Shown here piece by piece: positions 1-9,110 of a DNA stretch of 45,886 nucleotides. The notes below the pieces were generated by a model, which did not search any database, was not told the origin of the DNA, and was given only the letters and a program-made list of their open reading frames with translations. The position numbers and the translations under genes were made by a program. Source of the DNA: an uncultured Verrucomicrobia subdivision 3 bacterium (GTDB lineage: Bacteria; Verrucomicrobiota; Verrucomicrobiia; Limisphaerales; UBA11358); NCBI GenBank assembly GCA_903875465.1, contig CAIQWB010000037.1:1-45886 (forward strand). Direction: 5' to 3'. Each line of letters starts with the position of its first letter. Position 1 is the stretch's first letter.

Positions 1-84
1 CCTTCCGGTCACCATTCGGTCCTGGCTGCCCAACCGGACAAAAATGCCAAACCCGTGCTCCTGTTTACCAATCGTTCAAATTAA
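1..84 (+). CDS. C-terminal end of a truncated gene (partial)
   Basis: The first forward frame is open from base 1 and encodes 27 residues ending in KPVLLFTNRSN before a TAA at 82-84. Codon choice (GCC, CTG, CTC, ACC) resembles the real genes nearby. The rest of the gene lies outside the window, so no function can be given. It is short enough to be a chance open frame. Confidence 0.35.
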   Translation, partial: PSGHHSVLAAQPDKNAKPVLLFTNRSN

Positions 85-692
85 AAAATGTCCTGGTTTG
101 CTAACTACAAAGAATTCCTGCTTTGAAAACTACACGACATAATATTTCTTTTCCCGGGCAAGCATCAAAACACGGAGGCCTGAAAAGATTTGGCGACGAA
201 AGCGTATGTTAGTTGGGAAACCGATGACTTTGCCGAGTTGGTTTGGCCTATGGCCATCTGGAATCCAGGAGCGTGCGTTGGCAGCGCGGCAAGTGTTTCA
301 CCATCGCCCGCGGGCGGTTGAGCCACCGCCAAACTGCGGCGGCCCAAGGCAGGGCTTGGCGCACCCACAATCGCCTGGGTTGGGCGGTCTTGATGTGGCA
401 ATCCCGTTCCAAGCCCTGCCGGAGACTTTAACCCGAACTCCGAAATAAAAATGGCTGGGATGTGTCAAGATGTTGGAGCAGAAACACTATGGAAAATCGC
501 CGGCCTACCCGCAGTGGTCTTGAGAGACTGCCTCGGCGCGAAGCGCCCCCCCTTAAATGGGCAACGGCTTGGCAGCGGCTTGGGAAGCCAATCTTCCAAA
601 GCGTTTATGCCCAAGCGATGGATGCCGGCCGGCCGTTTTAATTTCGGAGTTGGGGTTTAACTGGCCAGTGAGTGACCCCTCCTGGCCGCACA
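85..692. other. Gene-free stretch with a long imperfect inverted repeat
   Basis: No frame here looks like a protein. It holds an inverted repeat: the left arm at about 427-458 reads TTTAACCCGAACTCCGAAAT and continues for about 12 more bases. The right arm at about 629-660, read on the opposite strand, is TTAAACCCCAACTCCGAAAT and also continues. The arms match at most positions over about 32 bases and enclose about 170 bases. This could be a degraded MITE-like or REP-like element. No transposase is present. Confidence 0.4.
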
Positions 693-693
693 T

Positions 694-722
694 AAAAAAC
701 GCGTCCCGAAAGGGACGCGTTT
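694..722 (-). terminator. Rho-independent terminator of the PRC-barrel gene
   Basis: A perfect 11-bp stem (697-707 with 712-722; ACGCGTCCC against GGGACGCGT plus flanking A/T pairs) closes a four-base loop. Read on the minus strand it is followed by a run of six T. It lies 45 bases past the stop of the minus-strand PRC-barrel gene, so it most likely ends that transcript. On the plus strand it has only TTT after the stem. Confidence 0.85.
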
Positions 723-766
723 CCGTTTGCGATGATTCAAACCAACTCGGGCTAGGTGATAAACAA

Positions 767-1912
767 TCAGGGTTTCGTCGAATCCGGGGTGGTCGGGGAT
801 TGATTTTCACGCGCGGCTTTTTGCATTAAATTACCTGAGACATTGGGGGCGTCCATACTGTCAAAAGGTTCAATTTTGTAGGGATAATATTCTCCGCGCA
901 AGTAGCCCGGCAGAACGAAATTCGGCCATTCGCTAACGTTGTAGCCGGCGCCGAGCGACAATTCTTCCGGGGTGGCATCCAATATGAGCACGTCGTGCGC
1001 CTCGCTAAATTGCAGTTTCGTGGGCGAAACAGCACTCGGTTCCGTGTCCGCGCCCATGAAGCCCTTGGAAGTAATCAGGACTGCGGCAATGCGTCCCGCT
1101 GCCAGGTCCACAATAAAGTTTTTCACATGTCCCAGTTTCTCCCGCTGCCGGTTGTGCACCGGCACACCAATAAGTTTGCTGGCTTCTTGAGTATAACCCA
1201 ACTTGGAAAAAGTCCCGATCGCCCGGTCGACCTTGGAATAATAATTGCGGGTTTTGGTGCCGTCGGCATTCAGCGAAACGGTGGTGTTATCGACGGCATC
1301 CCCGGAACGATGGGTAATCTCATTCGGCACCGTTTCGCCGGTTTTCACCGCATTCGCCGGCGGACGCGAGTTCTCCGTAAAACTCCCGTTCTTTTGGCCT
1401 GTCCAGTAACCATCGCGGTCCGAAATGAAATACGGCTGGTCACCAAAATAGGCATATACCGCTGCCACCCGGTTGGACTGGCAACCAGCCTGCCAATGGG
1501 CGAGCTCAAATTTGGGAGCGGCGGCAAATTGTTCCCGGCTGATATCCAAGTGCAGAATGTTATTGGCCGTTTCGCGCTGCAATTTGCCGGGCGGCACAGC
1601 CGTATAGGTGCTATGGATGCCCATGAAGCCACCCGAGGAAACGATCACCTGAACCAGGCGCCCGGCCTCCACATCCAGCGCCAGGTTGTCCACCGTGCCC
1701 AGTAATTCGTGTTGACGATTTTCCACCCTCATGCCAATGAGTTCACTCGCTCTGGCGGAGTGCTTCAATAATACCAAACGGGCTTGGATCATCCGCTCAC
1801 TGAGAACATCATATTGAGCCTGCGTGCGATTGGTGGCTTCTTGGCCCAGGGCCGCAACGGCCATCAAGGTGGCGGTAGCGGTGCTGGCCAGGAATCGGAG
1901 TTTTGGTTTCAT
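767..1912 (-). CDS. Secreted protein with two PRC-barrel domains
   Basis: A 381-residue protein with an N-terminal signal peptide (about residues 1-23, ending ALG). Two PRC-barrel-like domains follow. The first (about 55-140) contains ELIGMRVENRQHELLGTV and the second (about 240-325) contains KLIGVPVHNRQREKLGHV. Each goes on with a D-x-x-x-G-R-hydrophobic strand and GFMG. PRC-barrels are small beta-barrels found in photosynthetic reaction centres, RNA maturation factors and many bacterial stress or envelope proteins. Here the signal peptide puts the protein outside the cytoplasm, where its ligand is unknown. The start is ATG at 1912 with no Shine-Dalgarno sequence. A strong terminator lies 45 bases downstream, so it is probably transcribed alone. 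It is divergent from the MFS gene. Confidence 0.85.
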   Translation of the reverse strand: MKPKLRFLASTATATLMAVAALGQEATNRTQAQYDVLSERMIQARLVLLKHSARASELIGMRVENRQHELLGTVDNLALDVEAGRLVQVIVSSGGFMGIHSTYTAVPPGKLQRETANNILHLDISREQFAAAPKFELAHWQAGCQSNRVAAVYAYFGDQPYFISDRDGYWTGQKNGSFTENSRPPANAVKTGETVPNEITHRSGDAVDNTTVSLNADGTKTRNYYSKVDRAIGTFSKLGYTQEASKLIGVPVHNRQREKLGHVKNFIVDLAAGRIAAVLITSKGFMGADTEPSAVSPTKLQFSEAHDVLILDATPEELSLGAGYNVSEWPNFVLPGYLRGEYYPYKIEPFDSMDAPNVSGNLMQKAARENQSPTTPDSTKP

Positions 1913-2095
1913 AGTTTGTTTGGTAAAGCGGTATTTGCGTCAGAACATGCTGACCTTTAATGATGCACCCTAAGCTGGATCTCTGCGGTCGGCCATGAGG
2001 TGTTTCCCTTATCAGGAAGCAACTGGGTCGGGGTGAAAATCATGCAGAAAACTCGACCCGGCTGATTTTTCCGCTAACGTTGCGAGTGACGATTC

Positions 2096-3445
2096 ATGCA
2101 ATCCGCCCCTGCACCCATGCCACCTGCTGATCAGCAACCGCCAGCGACGAACCCGGCGCATCCCTATGCCCTGTTTCGCAATCGCCATTTTGCCCGTTAT
2201 CTCACTGGCCGGGTGGCCACCACCATGGGCTCGCAGATGCTTACCGTGGCCGTGGATTGGGAACTCTACCAGCGCACGCACTCCGCCCTGGCTTTGGGCT
2301 TTGTAGGTCTGGCGTTGATGGTGCCCATGGTGCTCTGCACCCTGCCGGCCGGCCATGTGGCTGACACCTTGGATCGCAAAAAAATTATACTCGCGTCGAC
2401 CCTGCTACTCACGGCGACCAGTTTGGGTTTGGCGCTCATTTCCATTCTGAATGCGCCCGTGGCCTGGATTTATGGCTGCCTCGTGGTGGTGGGCCTGGCC
2501 CGCACGTTCGTCTGGCCGGCCAGTGCGGCTTTCCTGCCCAATTTGGTGGCCCGCGACCAATTTCCCCGGGCCGTAACTTTTAATAGTGGAGCCTACCAGC
2601 TTTCCTCGGTGCTGGGGCCAGCCGCCGGCGGATTACTTTACGCCGCCACCGGCCGGGCCTGGGTGATTTACGTCCTCAACGCCTTGGCCTCGTTGATTTT
2701 TTTCGCGCTGGTGCTCACGATTCCACACCGCCACCAGCGGGTGGAACGGCCCCCCACCACCCTGCGCAGCCTGGTCGCCGGATTCAACTTCGTTTACCAA
2801 AACAAAATCATCCTCGGCACCCTGTCACTGGACATGTTCGCCGTGCTGCTTGGGGGTGCCGTCTCGCTCCTGCCCATCTTTGCCGGCGACATCCTTCATG
2901 CCGGTGCGGACGGTCTGGGACTGCTCCGGGCGGCCATGCCCATCGGCGCGGTGGTTTGCACCCTCTGGCTGACTCACCGGCCACCGTTGCAAAAAGCCGG
3001 GCGGGCCATGTTATGGTCCGTGGCTGTCTTTGGCCTGGCCACGATTTTGTTCGGCGTGGGCAATTCGGATTGCCTGGGCCGCTGGTTGAATTGGGGGCAC
3101 TTCCCGGCGGGGTTCTGGTTCTGGTTCGCATTCACCATGCTCGCACTCAGCGGCGCGGTGGACAACATTAGCGTGGTGGTGCGTCAAACCCTGGTCCAAA
3201 TCCTTACCCCGGACGAAAAACGCGGCCGAGTTTCAGCTGTAAATAGTTTGTTTATAGGCACTTCTAATGAGCTGGGTGGCTTTGAATCCGGTTTGGTCGC
3301 CTGGCTGGGCGGGACGGCCATCGGCCATACTGTGGCGCAAGGGGCCATTTTTTCGGTGGTCACCGGCGGTATTGGCACGGTCATTGTAGTGATTGCGGTG
3401 GCCAAAATCTGGCCGGAAATCCGTCGTTACGGCAAACTTGCCTGA
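2096..3445 (+). CDS. MFS transporter, enterobactin-exporter-like (MFS_3)
   Basis: A 449-residue integral membrane protein with about 12 hydrophobic segments, the usual length for the family. After a Pro-rich cytoplasmic N-terminus (1-25) comes FRNRHFARYLTG, typical of the EntS-like MFS_3 branch. The loop between helices 2 and 3 carries a clear MFS motif A, GHVADTLDRKK (residues 86-96). Proteins of this group export siderophores, drugs or other small molecules using the proton gradient; the substrate here cannot be told. Start: ATG at 2096; an ATG eight codons inside is also possible, and neither has a Shine-Dalgarno sequence. It is divergent from the PRC-barrel gene and followed after 43 bases by the LysM gene on the same strand, though the two functions are not obviously linked. 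Confidence 0.9.
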   Translation: MQSAPAPMPPADQQPPATNPAHPYALFRNRHFARYLTGRVATTMGSQMLTVAVDWELYQRTHSALALGFVGLALMVPMVLCTLPAGHVADTLDRKKIILASTLLLTATSLGLALISILNAPVAWIYGCLVVVGLARTFVWPASAAFLPNLVARDQFPRAVTFNSGAYQLSSVLGPAAGGLLYAATGRAWVIYVLNALASLIFFALVLTIPHRHQRVERPPTTLRSLVAGFNFVYQNKIILGTLSLDMFAVLLGGAVSLLPIFAGDILHAGADGLGLLRAAMPIGAVVCTLWLTHRPPLQKAGRAMLWSVAVFGLATILFGVGNSDCLGRWLNWGHFPAGFWFWFAFTMLALSGAVDNISVVVRQTLVQILTPDEKRGRVSAVNSLFIGTSNELGGFESGLVAWLGGTAIGHTVAQGAIFSVVTGGIGTVIVVIAVAKIWPEIRRYGKLA

Positions 3446-3488
3446 CACCATGACTTGACGCGGGCGGTGGGGCGTTTATTTTCCCCAT

Positions 3489-4082
3489 ATGAAAAAGATC
3501 GCCTTTTGGTTGTTGGCCGGGACCCTTGCCACCAGCGGGATTCGCGCGCAAGACGCGGCCACCCAGCAGCAAATTGATAAATTATCCGGCCAGTTGCAGG
3601 ACATTGTGGAAGCCGAGGCCGCCCAAGGTAAGCGGCTGGACGCCCTCGCACAGGAAATTTCCGAGATCCGCACCAAGGTTAACACCCCCGTCATTAATAA
3701 CAGCGCCAGTGTTGATGACTTGCAGCAATTGGCCGCCAAGGTTAAAGAAATTGATAAGAAACGACAGGAGGACCGCGAGTTGATTTTGCGGAAAATCGAG
3801 GATCTCGGCCGGATCGCCGCCACCCCACCGCCCGTTCGTCGTCATCTGCCCGCCCCACCCAAGGATGAAAACTCCGATACCCCCCCCGCCGCCAACGCCC
3901 AGCAAAACGGTTATGAGTATAAAGTGCAGGAGGGTGACACCCTGTCGGCGATTGCCAAAGCTTATAAAGAAAAAGGGGTCAAGGTCACCACCAGCCAGAT
4001 TTTAAAGGCCAACCCCGGCTTGAGCCCCAATTCACTCTATGTGGGCAAGACCATTTTCATTCCCGATCCCACCGCCAAATAA
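3489..4082 (+). CDS. Secreted coiled-coil protein with C-terminal LysM domain
   Basis: A 197-residue protein. Residues 1-21 form a signal peptide (MKKIAFWLLAGTLATSG, cleavage near IRA-Q). Residues about 24-115 are Gln/Glu/Lys-rich with a heptad-like pattern, probably a coiled coil that makes the protein oligomeric. A Pro-rich linker (about 118-138) leads to a LysM domain (about 143-193) that starts YKVQEGDTLSAIAKAY and ends SLYVGKTIFIP. LysM binds N-acetylglucosamine polymers such as peptidoglycan, so this is probably a periplasmic wall-binding protein; no enzymatic domain is seen. The gene is convergent with uppP, leaving 9 bases between the stops, and no terminator is visible in the gap. 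Confidence 0.9.
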   Translation: MKKIAFWLLAGTLATSGIRAQDAATQQQIDKLSGQLQDIVEAEAAQGKRLDALAQEISEIRTKVNTPVINNSASVDDLQQLAAKVKEIDKKRQEDRELILRKIEDLGRIAATPPPVRRHLPAPPKDENSDTPPAANAQQNGYEYKVQEGDTLSAIAKAYKEKGVKVTTSQILKANPGLSPNSLYVGKTIFIPDPTAK

Positions 4083-4091
4083 CCAGCCCGC

Positions 4092-4904
4092 TCAATGCAT
4101 TAAAAAGGCCAGCATGATAATGCCCAGCACGATGCGGTACCAGCCAAAGGCATTGAACGTGTGCGATTGCACATAGCGCAAGAGCCATTTTACCGCGATA
4201 AACGAGACAATGGAAGCCACGACGGTGGCCAGGATTACCATGCCCCAATCTTCCTTGGGTGCCAGTGGATCGGGGTGGTGCAAGCCTTTAAAGATCTTCA
4301 AACCACCTGCTGCCAGCATCGTGGGAATGCCCACCAGAAAGGAGAATTCCGTCGCCGCCGGCCGGCCCATCCCCAAAAGCAAGGAGAGCATAATGGTGGT
4401 ACCCGAACGCGAGGAACCAGGGAATACCGCGGCAATTAATTGCCCCACCCCCACCGCCACCACCACCGCCCAAGTAATCTCGCTCGCGGGCTTCTTGCCA
4501 CGCACAAACCATTCCACCGCCAGGAAAACACCCCCCCCCAGTAACAAGGCCCACGCCACAGGTGCCAGTTCTTCGGGCAGCTTGAACTTATGTTTGTCCA
4601 ACACGTAACCACCCGCGCAGGTGATCAGGAATGCCACAATAATCTTAATTAAATAGTTTTGCGTTTGCTTGTCGCCGAGTTCAAAGACGAATTTATACAG
4701 GCGCTGCGGAAACAGGGGCAGCACGGCAATCACCGCCCCACATTGAATTACGATGTTAAAAAGGTCGCTCTTGCCCGTGGCCATCCAGTGGGCGGCGATG
4801 AGCAGATGCTCGGTGATGAGTAAGTGCCCTGTGGAAGAAACCGGGAGAAACTCGGTGATCCCCTCGACAATTCCTAAAATTAAAACTGCCAGCCAGTCAT
4901 GCAT
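4092..4904 (-). CDS. uppP: Undecaprenyl-diphosphatase UppP (BacA family)
   Basis: A 270-residue polytopic membrane protein of normal family length. It dephosphorylates undecaprenyl diphosphate to the monophosphate (EC 3.6.1.27), recycling the lipid carrier for peptidoglycan and other envelope polymers. Overproduction in other bacteria gives bacitracin resistance. Both signature regions are intact: EGITEFLPVSSTGH at residues 14-27 (acidic pair E14/E18, S23-S24, H27) and PGSSRSGTT at 162-170 (R166). The rest is a series of hydrophobic helices. The start is ATG at 4904 without a Shine-Dalgarno sequence. Transcription points away from the long empty stretch at 4905-5922. Confidence 0.97.
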   Translation of the reverse strand: MHDWLAVLILGIVEGITEFLPVSSTGHLLITEHLLIAAHWMATGKSDLFNIVIQCGAVIAVLPLFPQRLYKFVFELGDKQTQNYLIKIIVAFLITCAGGYVLDKHKFKLPEELAPVAWALLLGGGVFLAVEWFVRGKKPASEITWAVVVAVGVGQLIAAVFPGSSRSGTTIMLSLLLGMGRPAATEFSFLVGIPTMLAAGGLKIFKGLHHPDPLAPKEDWGMVILATVVASIVSFIAVKWLLRYVQSHTFNAFGWYRIVLGIIMLAFLMH

Positions 4905-5922
4905 AAAGAATGATGACTTGAATCGCCCCTGGATTTCAAGCTGGAATTAAGCCAAACCCGAAAAGCCGGCGGGTTTTCTCTGCCCCGCCCGCTCCGCTCA
5001 CAAGTGGTTCCTAACGTGATTGCACCATGAATGAGCGATTACGGTGCTGCCTCAATTTGACAAAATCTTCCGCCCGCACTATACTCATCATAAGAGTGGT
5101 TTAGACCGGGTGGTTTTTCCGCCCCGGCGCCCGTGCCCGGCACCCGCCCTGCACCGTTTGGGTTTTCCGTGCGAACACCAGCCTGTCGGGGCCTTGGCCG
5201 AAAACGCGTAACGTGTCCGTGGGTCTGCCATGTTGCTTTTGGACGGAATCCAGTTCTTTGACATCCCCAAGCGGTCAACCGGCAGATACGCCTCCCTTCG
5301 CCCTTGGTGAATTAGAGTTAAACCCGGTTAATCCGGCCTATTCCGGGTCTAAAAAAATGAAAAAAAGCCCCCCCGCCAGCACGCTGGAAACACCTGCCCG
5401 CGCCCCCACCCACCATAACTGCCGTAGGAAGCGAACACCACACCAGGGGGAGCCAGATAAATCCATCCACATTCAGGTAAATCGCACCTAATCGTACTTA
5501 ATCGTACCTTTAACCGGGTGGGACCCTGGACATTGGACTTCTTAAGTTCTCCGCCGACCAGCGCTGTAAACCCCCTCCCTAACCGGCAAAACCGATCCAA
5601 GTCATCGAAATGCAATGAACTGCATCATTTTCAGGAAAAATCCCGTCAAGCCCCGTCAAAACCCCTCCGACGGTGACTTATCCACTTCCGCTTCCGTCCA
5701 GCATCCGGCCCGTTATAGCCCTTTGGGCGCGGATTCAAACTGCCAGCGTCGGTGAATTACCGCTTCCCCGCCATTTCGACCTGCCATATTGAACAGCGGC
5801 TTGTTTTGTTGCGGGGCGAATCTCTCTGGCTCGATTGAGTCGCCGAAGGTACCTTCACCCTTGGGCAAATATTCGACTCGGCCCGCTTGTCAAAGGGGAT
5901 AGGTTGCATTATTGTCCACTCA
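4905..5922. other. About 1 kb with no recognisable gene
   Basis: The short open frames on both strands have compositions and sequences that do not look like proteins. There is a small direct repeat near 5479-5510 (ATCGcACcTA / ATCGTACTTA / ATCGTACC). I found no tRNA, convincing terminator or transposon end. Promoters for the divergent uppP and protease genes should lie at its two ends. Confidence 0.5.
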
Positions 5923-6894
5923 ATGTGGTTGAATAAATATCAGGTACTGGCTGGCTTCCTCGTGGCGAGTGCAACCATGGTTTCGGCCGATGTGATCCAA
6001 TTAAAGGATCAGGCGTCCGTCTCCGGAAAAATTCTAACGGAGAAAACGGATTCAGTGGTGATCGACGTGGGATACACGGTTCTAATCATTCCCCGGACCT
6101 CCATCGCCAATATCAACAAAACTGGAACCACCAGCCAGCCGCTCGTGCCAACCACCTCCGTAAGTCCCTCCGCGCCCAGTACCAGCTCCCAATTTTATAA
6201 TACCGACACCCATGCCATCCCCAACCAGGAGGTCAGTTCGCTGGTTAAACAATTGGGCGAGGCCGTGGTGCAAGTGCGCAATCCCGGAGGTTTGGGCTCT
6301 GGCTTTTTCCTCAACGCCGAGGGCTATTTGATCACCAATTTCCATGTAATTGAGGGCGAAACGGAGTTGACCGTGGAAGTTTACCGGCAAAATAATGGGC
6401 AACTGGACCGGGAGACGTTTAAAAAAGTTCGCATTATCGCCATCAACAAATTTCATGATCTGGCCCTCCTGAAAGTCGATGACCCGGACGCCCCGAAATT
6501 TAAATATGTTACCCTGGGCAGTTCTGATTCCTTAAATGTCGGCAACCAAGTATTTGCCATCGGCAGCCCGCTGGGTTTGGAACGTACCGTCACCTCCGGA
6601 ATTGTGAGCACCAAAACCCGCCAAATGGAGGGGGAATTGTACCTGCAAACCAGCACCCAAATCAACCCGGGCAATAGCGGTGGACCCTTGTTCAATCTGG
6701 CCGGCGAAGTCGTGGGTGTGACCAACATGAAAATCACTTTCGGCGAGGGTTTGGGCTTCGCCATTCCGGTGGAATTGGTAAAAACCTTCTTGGATCACCG
6801 GGATGCCTTTGCCTATTCCACCGACAATCCCAACAACCCCTATCGATACTTGCAACCACCCACCCGCACTTTCAAGAAGTCGCTCGATAAATAA
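5923..6894 (+). CDS. Secreted trypsin-like (HtrA-type) serine protease without PDZ domain
   Basis: A 323-residue protein if it starts at the ATG at 5923. An upstream in-frame TTG at 5887 would add 12 residues, but the ATG gives a clean signal peptide (MWLNKYQVLAGFLVASATMV, cleaved near SA-D). Residues about 23-70 form a small beta-rich domain (VIQLKDQASVSGKIL) common at the N-terminus of verrucomicrobial envelope proteases. The protease domain has a complete triad: His141 in TNFHVIEGE, Asp179 in HDLALLKVD, and Ser252 in INPGNSGGPLFN. The domain matches the DegP/HtrA family S1C, which degrades misfolded periplasmic proteins, but no PDZ domain follows; the protein ends about 60 residues after the catalytic Ser. 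A linker rich in Ser/Thr/Pro (about 70-95) separates the two domains. Confidence 0.92.
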   Translation: MWLNKYQVLAGFLVASATMVSADVIQLKDQASVSGKILTEKTDSVVIDVGYTVLIIPRTSIANINKTGTTSQPLVPTTSVSPSAPSTSSQFYNTDTHAIPNQEVSSLVKQLGEAVVQVRNPGGLGSGFFLNAEGYLITNFHVIEGETELTVEVYRQNNGQLDRETFKKVRIIAINKFHDLALLKVDDPDAPKFKYVTLGSSDSLNVGNQVFAIGSPLGLERTVTSGIVSTKTRQMEGELYLQTSTQINPGNSGGPLFNLAGEVVGVTNMKITFGEGLGFAIPVELVKTFLDHRDAFAYSTDNPNNPYRYLQPPTRTFKKSLDK

Positions 6895-6967
6895 AGCCCA
6901 GCACCCTTGCGGGTTTTAAGCGCGGTTTATCTGAACAGATGCCCCCACATTGCGTCCAATAGTTCCC

Positions 6968-8881
6968 ATGATGTATTTGAAAAAACTTGGCTTGCCGGGG
7001 ATTTCTCTGCTGCTATTCACCCTGTGCCAGTCAGCCAGCTTGAAAGCCGCCATTCCGGCCGCCGAAAACCTGTTGCCCACCGATACGTTTTTTGTGCTCA
7101 CCGCACCCGATTGCCAGGCTCTGCGCCGGGCAACCGGGGAGTCGCCGCAGTTACTTTTGTGGAACGACCCGGCCCTCCGCCCCTTTCATGACAAGTTCAT
7201 GGGAAAATGGAACGACCAGTTTATCGGTCCATTACAAAATGACTTGGGGTTGAACCTCGCTGACTTCATGGATCTGCCCCAGGGGCAGTTAACCCTCGCG
7301 ATCACCCGCAATGGGTGGAATGGCACCGATCCCGCCCAATCCGCTGGAGTCCTATTACTGTTAGATGCCGGCTCCAAAAGCAAGGAATTGGCCACCAACC
7401 TGGCGGTGCTCGAGAAAAAGTGGGCCACTGTCGGCAAAAATCTTCGCACCGAACGGGTGCACGGAATAGTCTTTACGGTGGTGCCGTTGTCATCCAATGA
7501 TGTCCCGGCCACCCTGGCGGCAATGCTGCCGGCGAGCCAGCCAGTGCAGGAATTGGGCAAGGAAAACCCGCCGGCACACCCCACGGAAATGGTGATTGGG
7601 CAATCTGAATCGTTGCTGATCGTGGGCAATTCCGCCAAGGCCGTGGAGCCCGTCGTAGCCCGGCTCACCGGTGGCAGCCTGCCCTGCCTGGCGGACAATA
7701 CGATATTTGCCGAGGACAAAACCTCCCAATTTCGGGATTCACCCGTGTATTATTCCTGGTTGAACGCTCATGGGTTGTTCGACTTGATCGCCCAAATTCC
7801 CACCCCGGAGCCCAACCCGAATGCACCGAGCCTGTACCCGGTGCTATCCCCTAATCTTATTTTAAATGCCCTCGGGCTCACCGGCTTAAAGTCCGTGAGC
7901 TTGAGCTACCATCAGTCGCACGAAGGCTCCCTGGCCACGCTCTATTTTTCAGTGCCGGAAAGCCGCCGTCAGGGAATTTTTAAAATGCTGGCCACCGGGC
8001 AAAAGGACGCGGCTCCGCCGGCCTTTGTTCCCGTGGACGCTGCTAAGTTCTGGCGCTGGCGGCTCGACAGCCAGAATATTTGGACGGAATTGTTAAAGAC
8101 CCTGGGGGGAGTTTCCCCCAGTGTGCTGGGTTCAGTAAACGGTTTTATCGACATGGCGAATGGCATGGCCCAGGCGAAGCAGGCCAGCTTTGATCTGCGC
8201 AAGAATTTGCTGGGTAATATGGGAGATGACTGGTTGAGCTACGAAAAAGGGCCGACCGGCAAGACTATCGCGGAATTGAACCAGACGCATGGCTTGGTGC
8301 TATTTGCCGCCGCCAATCCCGAGCAAACGCTGCTGGCTTTTAAAACCACCGCCGCCCTTTACGCCCCCCAGGAAGGCGCACCGGAACCCCGGGACTTTTT
8401 GGGTCATAAAATTTACACCATCGCCCTGCGGGCCCAGGCGACTCCCAATGGCGGTGCCGTGGCCAGTTCACTCTATGGCTCGATCAGCAGTGGCTATATA
8501 GCCATGAGTTCTGATGTGGCCGTGCTGGAAGAATTTCTCCGCAGCGCTGGGAAACCGCCCGAACCTTTGTCCCACACCCCCGGCCTGGCTGAGGCGGTCC
8601 AACATATTGGCGGCATGGGCAATGGCTTGTTTGGCTATGAAGACCATCGGGTGGTCATGCGGGCGGCCTTTACCAGCCTGAAGCAATCCCCCGGTGCCAC
8701 CACCGGGCAACCCGCCCTCGCCATGGTGCCCAAGGCCTTCAACGATTGGCTGGATTTCAGCCTGCTGCCGGATTTTGACCAAGTCTCCAAATACTTTTAT
8801 TTCAGCGTCTTCACTGGCACCACCACGCCGTCCGGGATTACCTTTAAAGGCTTTTATCCGCGCCCGCCGCAGTTGAATTGA
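6968..8881 (+). CDS. Large secreted protein of unknown function (DUF3352-like)
   Basis: A 637-residue protein from the ATG at 6968 (the next codon is also ATG; a TTG at 6950 is less likely). The signal peptide is residues 1 to about 26 (KKLGLPGISLLLFTLC, cleaved near LKA). The mature part starts PAAENLLPTDTFFVLTAPD, an opening I associate with a paralogous family of secreted proteins in Pedosphaera-like genomes that resemble DUF3352: alternating alpha/beta units with phrases such as LPQGQLTLAI and GQSESLLIVG. No catalytic motif, membrane anchor or sorting tail is visible. The function is unknown. It follows the protease gene after 73 bases and may be co-transcribed with it, so a role in envelope or extracellular processes is a reasonable guess. 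Confidence 0.8.
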   Translation: MMYLKKLGLPGISLLLFTLCQSASLKAAIPAAENLLPTDTFFVLTAPDCQALRRATGESPQLLLWNDPALRPFHDKFMGKWNDQFIGPLQNDLGLNLADFMDLPQGQLTLAITRNGWNGTDPAQSAGVLLLLDAGSKSKELATNLAVLEKKWATVGKNLRTERVHGIVFTVVPLSSNDVPATLAAMLPASQPVQELGKENPPAHPTEMVIGQSESLLIVGNSAKAVEPVVARLTGGSLPCLADNTIFAEDKTSQFRDSPVYYSWLNAHGLFDLIAQIPTPEPNPNAPSLYPVLSPNLILNALGLTGLKSVSLSYHQSHEGSLATLYFSVPESRRQGIFKMLATGQKDAAPPAFVPVDAAKFWRWRLDSQNIWTELLKTLGGVSPSVLGSVNGFIDMANGMAQAKQASFDLRKNLLGNMGDDWLSYEKGPTGKTIAELNQTHGLVLFAAANPEQTLLAFKTTAALYAPQEGAPEPRDFLGHKIYTIALRAQATPNGGAVASSLYGSISSGYIAMSSDVAVLEEFLRSAGKPPEPLSHTPGLAEAVQHIGGMGNGLFGYEDHRVVMRAAFTSLKQSPGATTGQPALAMVPKAFNDWLDFSLLPDFDQVSKYFYFSVFTGTTTPSGITFKGFYPRPPQLN

Positions 8882-8899
8882 ACTAGTCGTAAGCTCTCG

Positions 8900-8919
8900 G
8901 AATCACCCGGGGGCGATTC
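8900..8919 (+). terminator. Possible weak stem-loop terminator
   Basis: GAATCaCCC (8900-8908) can pair with GGGcGATTC (8911-8919), with one A-C mismatch and a two-base loop, 18 bases after the stop of the preceding gene. No T run follows, so it may be only an RNA 3'-end structure. Confidence 0.3.
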
Positions 8920-9110
8920 AATAGGCCTGGATGAGGACCTCCCGGCCTGTTTGGCAGTGCGCATTTAACCAGCGGACAAATGGGCGGCATGTCCGGACGA
9001 GGTTAAAATGATTCCGATTGTATTTTATGGGTAATGGTTGCAACCTTGCCTTGTTGGGGCTAGTGTGCAGAGCGTCACCAAGTAGCTAGGTAAATCAACC
9101 TTTAATCCAA

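Noticed and set aside
206-660. Two small forward open frames (80 and 69 residues)
   Set aside because: Low-complexity translations, no family resemblance, and the region contains an inverted repeat.
5213-5615. Open frames of about 90 residues on both strands
   Set aside because: Translations do not resemble proteins and neither has a credible start context.
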